Positions 17,569 to 26,316 of a stretch of DNA of 49,372 nt are shown one piece after another. The stretch comes from Labilibaculum sp041595635 (lineage in GTDB: Bacteria; Bacteroidota; Bacteroidia; Bacteroidales; Marinifilaceae). The notes under the pieces were generated by a model. It saw nothing but the letters and a program-made list of their open reading frames with translations, did no database searches and was not told the origin of the DNA. The DNA lies in assembly GCF_041595635.1 (NCBI RefSeq), contig NZ_JBFHJW010000026.1, positions 1 to 49,372 of the forward strand, given 5' to 3'. Every line of letters begins with the position of its first letter. The stretch's first letter is position 1. Both the position numbers and the translations under genes were made by a program.

Positions 17569-18816
17569 TTATTTAAACTTTTTCAATAGGTCTTTAACAG
17601 CATCCTTATGTACCGTAAAGTCCATCATTTTTAATTTCATGTAATCTTCCCGGAAAAAATAATATCCAAATTCAGCTGAGCTTTCCTCTACTTTTCTTGA
17701 GCCTCCACTTGAATCTTTTATCAAATACCAATCTTTACCCTCCTTATCAACATAGTAACCTATCAAATGCATACCATGATCATCGGTTGTAGAACCATTC
17801 GAAAAACGAAACTGACGCGCATCGTCATTAATATACTCCGAAGGAATATCAAAAGAAGGAACCATTGCACAACCAGTCGATGTTATAAAACCAGCTTCGT
17901 GAGTATCACCACCAATACTCATTGTGTAACCAGCTCTAATGGCTTTTTTTATTGCATTCATGTAATCGTCCAAAGGTACATTATAATACTCTTTAGAATG
18001 CCACCAGTTATCAGGAACTTTATATTCTACTTGTTGCCAAAAGGGTTCTTGCTTATAGGAAAGAATTTCTACGTAATCATCCATATCCAACTTCAAGTAA
18101 TCTACAAGATAAGCTTTTGGAGTATATTCTTTTCCTTCGACAGTAAATTTTGTTGGAGGAGTTCCTAAATAATGATTCAGAATCAATTTAATATTAGAAA
18201 GAGCAACTTCCTCATTCCATGCATTCCTTTGCTTTAGGTCATTTAAAAAAACCTTCATTTCCTCATACATTTTTGCATGATTATGAAATTTGCGACCATT
18301 TAATAATCCAGTATATTCACTATTAGGACAGGCTCCATATTGTTTCATTATTCTAGTAACAGCATTAGCTTCAGAACCCCGATCGAAATTAGAATCACCT
18401 CTTTCCTGAATAAAGCGACGAGCTTTTTCAACATATTCCCAATACGCAGTATAAATCTCAGAAATTTTCACTTCTTTTTTGCTCAAACGATACACTTCCG
18501 ACTCGTAAAAAGAGGTTGTTGAAAAACACCAGCAAGTTCCCGTTTTACCCTGAGAAATTGGAGGCTGTGCCCATTCAATATTATTTTTGAACAGAGAGAC
18601 TTTATTGGGTAATTCATAAGAACTTTGATCCATAACGAATCGCTTGCTCACCTCTTTACTTTCCAACTGCTCATCTGCCTTACGAAAATCTTCTGTCATT
18701 AATTTTTTAAAAACCCCACTTTTAGACTCCACAAAAGTTGAATTGTCTTGCTGTTCTTGTCCTGCCGCCGAGTACGACAAAACAAAAGCTACTCCAAAAA
18801 ATAGTATTCGCTTCAT
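17569..18816 (-). CDS. C1 family (bleomycin-hydrolase-like) cysteine peptidase, copy 2
   Basis: A 415-residue paralogue of the preceding peptidase with no insertions or deletions relative to it that I can see. Signal peptide 1-20 (ends AAGQ), Gln89 and Cys95 (QGKTGTCWCFS), His347 (DDHGMHLIGYY) and Asp368 (IKDSSGGS) in place of the usual catalytic Asn. Differences from copy 1 are spread through the protein but cluster in residues 20-60 (the segment after the signal) and in 140-220, which may alter substrate entry. It lies 58 bases downstream of the rnz stop codon, and the rnz terminator hairpin falls in between, so it may be read from its own promoter. Same probable periplasmic peptidase role. 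Confidence 0.9.
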   Translation of the reverse strand: MKRILFFGVAFVLSYSAAGQEQQDNSTFVESKSGVFKKLMTEDFRKADEQLESKEVSKRFVMDQSSYELPNKVSLFKNNIEWAQPPISQGKTGTCWCFSTTSFYESEVYRLSKKEVKISEIYTAYWEYVEKARRFIQERGDSNFDRGSEANAVTRIMKQYGACPNSEYTGLLNGRKFHNHAKMYEEMKVFLNDLKQRNAWNEEVALSNIKLILNHYLGTPPTKFTVEGKEYTPKAYLVDYLKLDMDDYVEILSYKQEPFWQQVEYKVPDNWWHSKEYYNVPLDDYMNAIKKAIRAGYTMSIGGDTHEAGFITSTGCAMVPSFDIPSEYINDDARQFRFSNGSTTDDHGMHLIGYYVDKEGKDWYLIKDSSGGSRKVEESSAEFGYYFFREDYMKLKMMDFTVHKDAVKDLLKKFK

Positions 18817-18856
18817 TGATTTATATATTTAATTTTATATGAATTTATAAAGAAAA

Positions 18857-18892
18857 AAACTTGACTGAAGATGATTAATCCCGATCAAGTTT
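18857..18892 (-). terminator. Terminator overlapping the last codons of rnz
   Basis: On the minus strand AAACTTGA and TCAAGTTT pair around a ~20-base loop followed by a T-run. The left arm lies inside the rnz coding end. A copy of the same arms persists in the rnz remnant at 17306-17340. Confidence 0.65.
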
Positions 18893-19804
18893 TACTGAAA
18901 ACTTTTTACCGTCCTCTGCCAGTTCTGTATTAGGAAAGATTTCCTTTGCTTCTTTTAAATGCCCTCTCAAATTTTCAAACCTAGCCGAAAAATGGCCAAT
19001 GATTAATTTTCCAACCTTAGCCTCTAATGCAATTTTCGCAGCTTGCTCAGCTGTAGAATGATAGGTTTTCTTTGCTCTTTTCACATCAGCTTTCAAAAAG
19101 GTAGCCTCATGATACAATAAATCAACTGCTCCTATTATGGGAACTATTCGTGGCAGATAAGCTGTATCGGTACAAAAAGCATAACTTCTTGTTTTTGGCG
19201 GATCTTTCGTCAACTTCTTATTTGAAACCACTTGCCCCTCATCATCTACAAAATCAGCACCTTCTTTAATGCTTTGTCTGCACTTAATCGGAACATTGTA
19301 AAAACTAAGCATATCTGCTCGCAAAGTTCTCAACCTCGGTTTTTCCTTAAACAGAAAACCAGCACATGGCATCGCTCCATGTTTCAAGGGGAATGATTCA
19401 ACACTCAAAGAATTATCCTCAAACAATAGCTGCGTTTTTGTTCCAAAAATGGGGTGGAAAATAATTTCGTACTCTAATTTGCTTTCCAGTAATTCTAACT
19501 GAAAGCGAATTAATTTCTCCAATTTACTGTGTGCGTATATATGGAGATCAACACTTCTACCTTGAAGTGAGAAAGAAGAAATCAAGCCAATCAATCCGAA
19601 GATATGATCGCCATGAAGATGTGAAATGAAAATATGATTGATACGACTCATAGGTATTCTGAATCGTTTCATTTGTATTTGTGTTCCCTCACCACAATCA
19701 ATCAAAAAAAACCGCTCAAGCACATTGAGCACTTGAGCGGTTGGGAATCTTTTGGTAGTTGGTAAAGCAGAATTGCTGCCTAAAATTGTCACTTCAAATT
19801 TCAC
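18875..19804 (-). CDS. rnz: Ribonuclease Z (tRNA 3' endonuclease)
   Basis: A 309-residue metallo-beta-lactamase-fold nuclease that trims tRNA precursors at the discriminator base. The zinc-binding motif HLHGDH is at ~63-68, with further ligands in FPLKHG, FCTDTAYL and IIGHFSAR. The flexible-arm region lies at ~150-200. The usual bacterial rnz length is 300-320, so it is complete. It starts 3 bases after the STAS gene stop, so it is translated from the same transcript as the STAS gene and probably rpsA. A degraded copy of its last ~50 codons lies at 17306-17480. Confidence 0.95.
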   Translation of the reverse strand: MKFEVTILGSNSALPTTKRFPTAQVLNVLERFFLIDCGEGTQIQMKRFRIPMSRINHIFISHLHGDHIFGLIGLISSFSLQGRSVDLHIYAHSKLEKLIRFQLELLESKLEYEIIFHPIFGTKTQLLFEDNSLSVESFPLKHGAMPCAGFLFKEKPRLRTLRADMLSFYNVPIKCRQSIKEGADFVDDEGQVVSNKKLTKDPPKTRSYAFCTDTAYLPRIVPIIGAVDLLYHEATFLKADVKRAKKTYHSTAEQAAKIALEAKVGKLIIGHFSARFENLRGHLKEAKEIFPNTELAEDGKKFSVKLDRD

Positions 19805-19807
19805 AAA

Positions 19808-20167
19808 CTATTTATTTAATTCAATTTGACCTTTCATAGTTGAAACAGCATCATCCATATTATAAGAAATATTTAGAACTGAATCTAACTGAGAAATTGA
19901 GACTAACCTTTCAACAGCAGGCTGCAAACCATGAAGAACAAATGTTCCATTGGCATTTTTACACAACCTATTGGCTACAAGAATTGCACTAAGACCAGAC
20001 GAATCACAATATGTACAAGGAGTTAAATCCAAAAGAATACTTTTTTCACCATTACCTGAAATTAAAACCAACTCTGATTTTAAAGCCGGAGCAATATGCG
20101 TATCCAACTTGTCTTTCAATACCTGTACAAGGGTATAACCATCTTTCTTGTCAATCTTGAAATCCAT
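19808..20167 (-). CDS. STAS-domain anti-sigma factor antagonist
   Basis: A 119-residue single STAS domain of the SpoIIAA/RsbV type. The phosphorylation loop CDSSGLSAIL places Ser56/Ser57 at the site where such proteins are phosphorylated by a GHKL anti-sigma kinase and dephosphorylated by a PP2C phosphatase. In the unphosphorylated form the protein would release an anti-sigma factor's partner. It lies between rpsA (17-base gap) and rnz (3-base gap) on the minus strand, an unusual setting for a partner-switch component. The only PP2C and GHKL proteins visible in the window (26.3 kb and 9.7 kb) are candidate partners by type only. Confidence 0.9.
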   Translation of the reverse strand: MDFKIDKKDGYTLVQVLKDKLDTHIAPALKSELVLISGNGEKSILLDLTPCTYCDSSGLSAILVANRLCKNANGTFVLHGLQPAVERLVSISQLDSVLNISYNMDDAVSTMKGQIELNK

Positions 20168-20184
20168 AATTACCTTATTTTTAA

Positions 20185-21990
20185 TTATTTCTCGCTAGAA
20201 TCGCCTTTTTCCATTTGCGATTTCAAAGCAGCTAACTCTGATATATCACCTAAGGTAGTCTTTTCTAGTGAATCTTTCACTTTTTTAACACCTTTTTTCG
20301 CGATTTTAGCTACTTCTTTTTTCTTCGCAGTCTCATCAGCTTTCTTGTCATCTTCGAAAGTTCTTGAGTGAGAAAGAATAATTCTTTTCGCTGCTTTAGA
20401 GAATTCAATCACTTTAAAAGTTAATTTTTCTTCCACTTTAGCTTGAGATCCATCTTCTTTCACAAGGTGACGAGGAGTTGCAAATCCTTCTACTCCATAA
20501 GGCAAAGCAATTACTGCACCTTTTTCGAAGATTTCAACGATAGTACCTTCGTGAATTGAATCAGTTGTAAAGATGGTTTCGAATACATCCCATGGATTTT
20601 CTTCCAATTGTTTGTGTCCTAAACTTAATCTTCTGTTATCCTTATCTATTTCAAGAACAACAACTTCAATTTCAGCTCCGATAGTAGTGAATTCAGCTGG
20701 ATGCTTCACTTTCTTAGTCCAAGATAGGTCTGAGATGTGAATTAATCCGTCTACACCTTCTTCGATTTCAACAAAAACACCAAAGTTAGTGAAATTACGA
20801 ACTTTAGCAGTGTGCTTAGAGTTTACAGCATATTTAGACTCAATTCCTTCCCAAGGATCTTGTTTCAATTGCTTGATACCAAGAGACATTTTTCTCTCTT
20901 CGCGATCTAATGTTAAAATCTGAGCTTCTACTTCATCTCCAACTTTCATGAAATCCTGAGCAGATCTCAAGTGCTGTGACCAAGACATTTCTGATACGTG
21001 AATCAATCCTTCAACACCAGCTGCAATCTCTACGAATGCACCATAATCAGCCATAACAACCACTCTACCTTTTACGTTGTCGCCAACTTTCATGTCTGCA
21101 TTTAATGCATCCCATGGATGTGGAGTTAATTGTTTAAGACCAAGAGCAATACGTTTTTTATCATCATCAAAATCAAGGATGACAACGTTTAATTTCTGAT
21201 CCAACTCAACAATTTCGCTTGGATGAGAAACTCTACCCCATGATAAGTCAGTAATGTGAATCAAACCATCTACTCCACCTAAGTCGATAAACACACCGTA
21301 AGAAGTGATGTTTTTAACAGTTCCTTCAAGAACCTGACCTTTTTCAAGTTTAGCGATAATTTCTTTCTTCTGTTGTTCCAATTCAGCTTCGATAAGAGCT
21401 TTGTGAGATACAACAACATTTTTAAATTCGTGGTTGATTTTAACAACTTTGAATTCCATTGTTTTTCCAACGAATACATCGTAGTCGCGGATAGGCTTCA
21501 CATCAATTTGAGATCCTGGCAAGAAAGCCTCAATTCCAAATACGTCAACGATCATACCACCTTTAGTACGACATTTGATGTAACCTTTAATAATTTCGTC
21601 ATTTTCAAGAGCAGCGTTCACACGATCCCATGAGCGTAATGCACGAGCTTTTTTGTGAGAAAGAACTAACTGTCCTTTTTTGTCTTCTTGATTTTCAACA
21701 TAAACTTCAACAGTATCACCTACTGCTAACTCAGCGTTATATCTGAATTCATTCAAGCTGATAATACCATCAGATTTGTAACCAATATTGATTACAACTT
21801 CTCTTTTGTTCATCGAAATAACTGTACCGTCAATTACTTCTTTTTCTGAAATTGTAGATAAAGTTTGATCGTACAATGCTTCTAGTTCTGATCTGTTTTC
21901 ACCAGCGAATCCTTCGTCGTTAGTGAACGCATCCCAATCAAATTCTGCATCTGCTGCAGAACTGTCTACCTTTTTGTTTTCTTCAATCAT
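20185..21990 (-). CDS. rpsA: 30S ribosomal protein S1
   Basis: A 601-residue RNA-binding protein with six consecutive S1 (OB-fold) repeats. The central ones have the standard G-(V/T)-V-x-x-(I/F)-x-x-(Y/F)-G-(V/A)-F-V pattern, e.g. GTVKNITSYGVFIDLGGVDGLIH and the copies near residues 300, 385 and 470; the first and last are more diverged. It binds mRNA leaders and helps load the ribosome, which matters in a phylum with little Shine-Dalgarno use. The N-terminus is acidic and the C-terminus Lys-rich. It is the first gene of a run with the STAS gene and rnz. A TACTTTTG -7 element lies 54 bases upstream. Confidence 0.97.
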   Translation of the reverse strand: MIEENKKVDSSAADAEFDWDAFTNDEGFAGENRSELEALYDQTLSTISEKEVIDGTVISMNKREVVINIGYKSDGIISLNEFRYNAELAVGDTVEVYVENQEDKKGQLVLSHKKARALRSWDRVNAALENDEIIKGYIKCRTKGGMIVDVFGIEAFLPGSQIDVKPIRDYDVFVGKTMEFKVVKINHEFKNVVVSHKALIEAELEQQKKEIIAKLEKGQVLEGTVKNITSYGVFIDLGGVDGLIHITDLSWGRVSHPSEIVELDQKLNVVILDFDDDKKRIALGLKQLTPHPWDALNADMKVGDNVKGRVVVMADYGAFVEIAAGVEGLIHVSEMSWSQHLRSAQDFMKVGDEVEAQILTLDREERKMSLGIKQLKQDPWEGIESKYAVNSKHTAKVRNFTNFGVFVEIEEGVDGLIHISDLSWTKKVKHPAEFTTIGAEIEVVVLEIDKDNRRLSLGHKQLEENPWDVFETIFTTDSIHEGTIVEIFEKGAVIALPYGVEGFATPRHLVKEDGSQAKVEEKLTFKVIEFSKAAKRIILSHSRTFEDDKKADETAKKKEVAKIAKKGVKKVKDSLEKTTLGDISELAALKSQMEKGDSSEK

Positions 21991-22043
21991 CTGTTAAATT
22001 ACTTTATTACTAATAAATTAGACATTATATATAAAATTCGGTG

Positions 22044-22076
22044 CAAAAGTAGACAATTAATTCGAGGAATAAACAA
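22044..22076 (-). promoter_or_regulatory. Promoter of the rpsA-STAS-rnz run
   Basis: Minus strand TACTTTTG at 22044-22051 matches TAnnTTTG. A TTGTTT lies at 22071-22076; the gap from its TTG is 22 bases rather than 19, so the -33 half is only approximate. Confidence 0.5.
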
Positions 22077-22154
22077 GTTACGAATGTTTTTTCAGTAATC
22101 CATCAAAAAAAAGTAAGTAATCGACAAGATTAAGGACCAATTACAATGAATCTA

Positions 22155-22185
22155 TTTACATTTTAAATAAACTCGTTTAACTTTG
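22155..22185 (+). promoter_or_regulatory. Promoter of the phnA-type gene
   Basis: TTTA at 22155-22158, 19 bases, then TAACTTTG at 22178-22185: near-perfect match to the Bacteroidota TTTG-N19-TAnnTTTG promoter. The expected leader is about 85 bases and contains a small hairpin at 22208-22224. Confidence 0.7.
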
Positions 22186-22207
22186 CGGGCTCTAATTCAA
22201 ACGAGAT

Positions 22208-22224
22208 CCATTTTAATAAAATGG
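22208..22224 (+). other. Perfect small hairpin in the leader of the phnA-type gene
   Basis: CCATTTTA and TAAAATGG face each other around a single base, in the predicted 5' leader. It has no T-run, so it is not a standard terminator. Function unknown. Confidence 0.4.
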
Positions 22225-22278
22225 TCGAAAAACTAATCACAACTATAATAAAAAGCCAAACATTTAAAAGTAAAAAGA

Positions 22279-22857
22279 ATGAGTATCGAAAAAGAATTAC
22301 ATAGCAGAAGTGGTTCCGTTTGTGAACTTTGCGGCGCAACAGAAGAACTAAAAGCATACGAGGTGAGTCCATCAAATGGAACCGCAGATACAAATATTCT
22401 TGTTTGTGGAACATGCCATTCACAGATGGAAGATCCAGAACAAATGAATGCCAACCATTGGCGTTGTTTAAACGACAGTATGTGGAGCACCGTTCCTGCA
22501 GTTCAGGTTATGGCCTGGAGAATGTTGACTCGCTTGCGCTCTGAAGGATGGCCACAAGATTTACTCGACATGCTTTATTTAGAGGAAGAAACTTTAGAAT
22601 GGGCAAAGGCAACAGGTGAAGACAAAGACGAGGAAGACACCATTAAACACATTGATAGCAATGGAGCTCAACTACAAACAGGTGACACAGTTACCTTAAT
22701 TAAAGACTTGAATGTTAAAGGTGGTGGATTTACAGCCAAGCGAGGAACTGCAGTTCGTAATATTTCGTTAGTTGCAGACAATGCAGAACATATCGAAGGT
22801 CGTGTTGAAGGGCAGCAAATCGTAATTTTGACCAAATACGTAAAAAAATCAAACTAA
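22279..22857 (+). CDS. phnA: PhnA/YjdM-family zinc-ribbon protein
   Basis: A 192-residue cytosolic protein. The N-terminal half has a zinc ribbon with Cys15/Cys18 (CELC) and Cys43/Cys46 (CGTC), then a helical middle including a WSTVPAVQVMAWRML segment, and the C-terminal ~65 residues form the PhnA SH3-like domain (LQTGDTVTLIKDLNVKG...KRGTAVRNI). The family was named from the phosphonate operon of E. coli but is found widely without phosphonate genes, and its real role is unsettled. No phosphonate genes are near, so I would not infer that pathway. It has its own promoter and a strong terminator and is thus a single-gene unit, divergent from rpsA. Confidence 0.88.
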   Translation: MSIEKELHSRSGSVCELCGATEELKAYEVSPSNGTADTNILVCGTCHSQMEDPEQMNANHWRCLNDSMWSTVPAVQVMAWRMLTRLRSEGWPQDLLDMLYLEEETLEWAKATGEDKDEEDTIKHIDSNGAQLQTGDTVTLIKDLNVKGGGFTAKRGTAVRNISLVADNAEHIEGRVEGQQIVILTKYVKKSN

Positions 22858-22889
22858 TTCATTTACAATACCACAAAAGACTTTAACAG

Positions 22890-22920
22890 AACAAAGGTGT
22901 CATTTTTGACACCTTTGTTT
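22890..22920 (+). terminator. Terminator of the phnA-type gene
   Basis: Arms ACAAAGGTGTCA and TGACACCTTTGT with a short T loop, followed by further T. 32 bases after the stop codon. Confidence 0.9.
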
Positions 22921-23226
22921 GTATCTGACTAACATTTCCCATAGTGAAAAGATCATTTAAAACAGACTCGAAAATCATTTTATATAATGAATTAATTTCG
23001 CTTTATTTACGTTCAGTTTAAATGCAAACAACAATTCTACTTCTAAAAGAAATAAACATGTAAACTTACTTGTAAAAGCAGCTTGCATCCTCCTAGCTCC
23101 CAAAAGCTATTTTTTTCAAAAATAGAAATCGAACTTACTTGCATTAAAATAGATTAAATTCATTGAGGAAATTCAATTAAAAACAAGACCTTCAATGTAT
23201 CGATTCAATTATCAACATTTAAACAC
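22921..23226. other. Intergenic stretch upstream of the UXS gene
   Basis: 306 bases, A+T rich. I see no open frame of useful size and no strong promoter; TAATTTCG near 22992 is one base off TAnnTTTG. Confidence 0.4.
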
Positions 23227-24168
23227 ATGAAAAGAATTTTAATAACTGGAGGAGCAGGATTCATAGGATCACACCTTTGCGAAAGACTATTAAATGAAGG
23301 CAATGATGTTATCTGTTTGGACAACTACTTTACAGGGGCGAAAAAAAACATTGCACACTTAATAAGCAATCCTTACTTTGAGTTGGTACGACACGACATT
23401 ACAGAACCTTACTATGCAGAGGTCGATCAAATATACAATCTAGCATGCCCAGCTTCTCCTGTACACTATCAATACAATCCGATAAAAACAACCAAAACTT
23501 CAGTAATGGGCTCAATCAACCTACTGGGCTTGGCAAAAAGAATACATGCACAAATTTTACAGGCATCAACAAGTGAAGTCTATGGTGATCCAAAAATTCA
23601 TCCACAAACAGAAGATTACTGGGGAAATGTGAATCCAATTGGCGTTCGCTCCTGCTACGACGAAGGTAAACGATGCGCAGAAACCCTATTTATGGACTAT
23701 CACACACAAAACAATGTAGCCATAAAAATTGTTCGTATTTTCAACACCTACGGTCCCAACATGAATCCAAATGATGGTCGGGTGGTTTCCAATTTTATTG
23801 TACAAGCACTTAAAGGTGAAGATATCACTCTTTTTGGCGATGGACTACAAACCAGAAGCTTTCAATATGTTGATGATCTTTTGGAGGGAATGATTCGAAT
23901 GATGAACTCAAAAAAAGAATTTATTGGTCCGGTGAATCTAGGAAACCCAAATGAATTTACAATTTTAGAATTGGCACAAAAAATCATTAAACTAACCAAC
24001 TCTACATCAAAAATCATTCATTTACCTCTACCTAAAGATGACCCAACCCAAAGACAACCAGATATTAATCTTGCTAAAAAAGAGCTAAACAACTGGGAAC
24101 CTAAAGTTCAATTAGAAGAAGGCCTCATAAATACCATTTCATATTTTGAGAACTTACTTTCAAAATAA
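23227..24168 (+). CDS. UDP-glucuronate decarboxylase (UDP-xylose synthase), extended SDR
   Basis: A 313-residue NAD+-dependent enzyme that converts UDP-glucuronate to UDP-xylose for polysaccharide synthesis. The Rossmann motif GGAGFIGSH is at 8-16, the active-site loop TSEVYGDP at ~115-122 and the catalytic pair Tyr144/Lys148 in SCYDEGKR. The segment NTYGPNMNPNDGRVVSNF and the late QTRSFQYVDDL are typical of UXS, and the conserved RSCYDEGKR also separates it from epimerases. No glycosyltransferase or other sugar-nucleotide gene is adjacent, so it is an orphan of its pathway here. Intergenic gaps of over 300 bases on both sides suggest it is a lone gene. Confidence 0.9.
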   Translation: MKRILITGGAGFIGSHLCERLLNEGNDVICLDNYFTGAKKNIAHLISNPYFELVRHDITEPYYAEVDQIYNLACPASPVHYQYNPIKTTKTSVMGSINLLGLAKRIHAQILQASTSEVYGDPKIHPQTEDYWGNVNPIGVRSCYDEGKRCAETLFMDYHTQNNVAIKIVRIFNTYGPNMNPNDGRVVSNFIVQALKGEDITLFGDGLQTRSFQYVDDLLEGMIRMMNSKKEFIGPVNLGNPNEFTILELAQKIIKLTNSTSKIIHLPLPKDDPTQRQPDINLAKKELNNWEPKVQLEEGLINTISYFENLLSK

Positions 24169-24523
24169 GCTCACAACAAATAGTAAGAAATCATACTAGC
24201 GAGAGGTTGAGGAACAAAGTACAAACATTACTAATAGTAAGCTTTTTTTTACAGATCTCGGAACCTATCATTACTCCAGCAAAGGAGTTTGCAACTGATA
24301 CGATTTTACAATTAAAATTCAAAGAGAATCAAAAAACAAGTGTAAAATAAACAATATTGAAAGCAAAGATTTTCAACACCTTGCAGGAAGACCATACATA
24401 GTGTTTTGAATAAATCAAAAATTAAACATATTTTTACTCTCTAAATCCCACATTAAAGAAGTAGGATTTAACATTGTATTAAAAGAGTTACGGAATAGTT
24501 AAGCGAAAGAAATACCATCAAAG
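24169..24523. other. Intergenic stretch between UXS and phosphoglucomutase genes
   Basis: 355 bases, A+T rich, with no open frame, no repeat and no clear terminator. A short imperfect hairpin (AAATCC...GGATTT, about 24441-24467) lies 50-80 bases before the mutase start; its role is unknown. Confidence 0.4.
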
Positions 24524-26269
24524 ATGAACAAAACTGAAATTTTTGAAATTGTAGACAGTAAAGCCAAAACATGGCTTGAAGGCAAGTACGATCAGGAAAC
24601 TAAAAATGCTGTAAAATTACTACTCGAGAACGAAGATAAAACCGATTTAATCGATTCGTTTTATAAAGATCTTGAATTTGGAACCGGTGGATTACGTGGT
24701 AAAATGGGGCCTGGAACCAACAGAATGAACATCTATACCGTTGGAGCAGCCACTCAAGGATTGGCCAACTATATTAATAAAGCATTCGCTGGAAAAGAAA
24801 ATCTTTCGGTTTGTATTGGATACGATTGCCGTAACAATAGCAAATTATTCTCGGATACCGTAGCAAATATTTTCTCGGCAAACGGAATTAAAGCCTATAT
24901 TTTTGAAGATTTAAGACCTACACCAGAAATGTCATTTGCCATTCGTCAATTGGGTTGTCAATCAGGTGTTATTATAACAGCATCCCATAATCCAAAAGAA
25001 TACAACGGATACAAAGCTTACTGGGAAGATGGCTCTCAATTGGTAGTTCCTCACGACAAAAATGTAATTGCCGAAGTAAAAGCCGTAAAGCTGGAAGATA
25101 TTAAATTTGAAGGAAACCCAGATCTTATTGAGGTTCTTGGAGCAGAAATGGACAAACTCTATTTAGATACTGTTAAAACACTTAGTCTATCTCCTGAATC
25201 AATTAAAAATCAGAAAGACATAAAAATTGTTTTCACTCCCTTACATGGAACAACCGTTCGTTTGGTACCTGCCTCACTAAAAAATTACGGCTTCGAAAAC
25301 ATTATTCATATACCAGAGCAAGATGTTGTAGATGGGAACTTCCCTACTGTTTGGTCGGCAAATCCGGAAGAACCAGAAGCATTAAAAATGGCCATTGATA
25401 AAGCAAAAGAAGTAAATGCTGATTTAGTGATGGCTTGTGATCCTGACGGAGATCGTTTGGGAATTGCTGCCACTAACGACAAAGGAGAATGGGAAATTGT
25501 TAATGGAAATCAGACCGCGTTAATTTTCAACTACTATTTAATCCGACGAAGAAAAGAACTTGGCTTGTTAACTGGCAACGATTATGTGGTAAAAACAATT
25601 GTTACAACTGAACTTTTTAAAGATGTAGCAGAAAAAAACAATGTTAAATGTTTCGATGCTTACACCGGCTTTAAATGGATTGCTGACGTGATCAGAAAAA
25701 ATCCAGACAAAAACTATATTGGTGGCGGTGAAGAATCTTTTGGTTATATGCCTGGAGATTTTACTCGCGATAAAGATGCCGTTTCATCCTGTAGTATCAT
25801 GGCCGAAATTGCTGCTTGGGCTAAAGATCAAGGTAAAAATGTATTTGATATCCTTAAAGACATCTACGTTGAGTACGGCTATTCAAAAGAGAAAATGATT
25901 TACATAGTGCGCGAAGGCCTTCAGGGAGCTCAGGAAATTGAAAAACTCATGTACGACTATAGGAACAATCCACCTAAAGAAATCAATGGATCGAAATTGG
26001 TTTTGATTAAGGATTACAGTACAAGGATAGCCACTAACCCAACAAATGGAGAAACTAGCGTTTTAGCCTTTGAGACCAGCGAAAATGTTCTTCAATTTTA
26101 TTTGGAAGACGGAAGCAAAATTTCTGTTCGACCTTCGGGAACAGAACCAAAAATTAAATATTATTTTGAAGTGCGTGAATCACTGGGTTCTATCGAAGAA
26201 TTTTACACTACCGAAGATAAAGCCAATAAAAAAATTCAAGAAATTCGAAACTCTTTGAAATTAAACTAA
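24524..26269 (+). CDS. Phosphoglucomutase/phosphomannomutase (PGM2-like phosphohexomutase)
   Basis: A 581-residue cytosolic alpha-D-phosphohexomutase, the length of the PGM2/PgcA group rather than the 450-residue ManB group. The four domain motifs are intact: phosphoserine loop TASHNPKEYNG with Ser154, Mg-binding DPDGDRLGIA, sugar-binding GGGEESFGY, and phosphate-binding RPSGTEPKIKYY near the C-terminus. It interconverts glucose-1-phosphate and glucose-6-phosphate (or the ribose or mannose equivalents), linking glycolysis to glycogen and UDP-sugar synthesis, including the UXS substrate route. It is followed after 47 bases by the receiver-PP2C gene, with a small hairpin in between. Confidence 0.95.
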   Translation: MNKTEIFEIVDSKAKTWLEGKYDQETKNAVKLLLENEDKTDLIDSFYKDLEFGTGGLRGKMGPGTNRMNIYTVGAATQGLANYINKAFAGKENLSVCIGYDCRNNSKLFSDTVANIFSANGIKAYIFEDLRPTPEMSFAIRQLGCQSGVIITASHNPKEYNGYKAYWEDGSQLVVPHDKNVIAEVKAVKLEDIKFEGNPDLIEVLGAEMDKLYLDTVKTLSLSPESIKNQKDIKIVFTPLHGTTVRLVPASLKNYGFENIIHIPEQDVVDGNFPTVWSANPEEPEALKMAIDKAKEVNADLVMACDPDGDRLGIAATNDKGEWEIVNGNQTALIFNYYLIRRRKELGLLTGNDYVVKTIVTTELFKDVAEKNNVKCFDAYTGFKWIADVIRKNPDKNYIGGGEESFGYMPGDFTRDKDAVSSCSIMAEIAAWAKDQGKNVFDILKDIYVEYGYSKEKMIYIVREGLQGAQEIEKLMYDYRNNPPKEINGSKLVLIKDYSTRIATNPTNGETSVLAFETSENVLQFYLEDGSKISVRPSGTEPKIKYYFEVRESLGSIEEFYTTEDKANKKIQEIRNSLKLN

Positions 26270-26278
26270 TATTTTTGG

Positions 26279-26298
26279 GGGGTAGCTTAATGCTACCC
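26279..26298 (+). terminator. Possible weak terminator after the phosphohexomutase gene
   Basis: GGGTAGC and GCTACCC pair around TTAAT, followed by a short T-rich segment (CTTTTT at 26304). Only a short U tract, so it may be an attenuator rather than a full terminator. Confidence 0.45.
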
Positions 26299-26316
26299 TA
26301 CATCTTTTTACAAACT

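Noticed and set aside
17767..18168. 133-codon plus-strand frame opposite the second C1 peptidase
   Set aside because: Shadow of the peptidase gene; no promoter or recognisable domain, and the opposite frame is clearly a real gene.
15970..19020. Assembly duplication as the cause of the tandem peptidases
   Set aside because: The two copies differ at about a quarter of residues and the intergenic rnz copy is decayed, which an assembly error would not give.
22279..22857. Phosphonate-use locus because of the PhnA-type gene
   Set aside because: No other phosphonate gene is near, and the family is widespread without them.
26275..26316. TTG start of the receiver-PP2C protein, upstream of the ATG
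   Set aside because: It would translate the hairpin at 26279-26298; the ATG at 26317 starts directly before the receiver's first strand.
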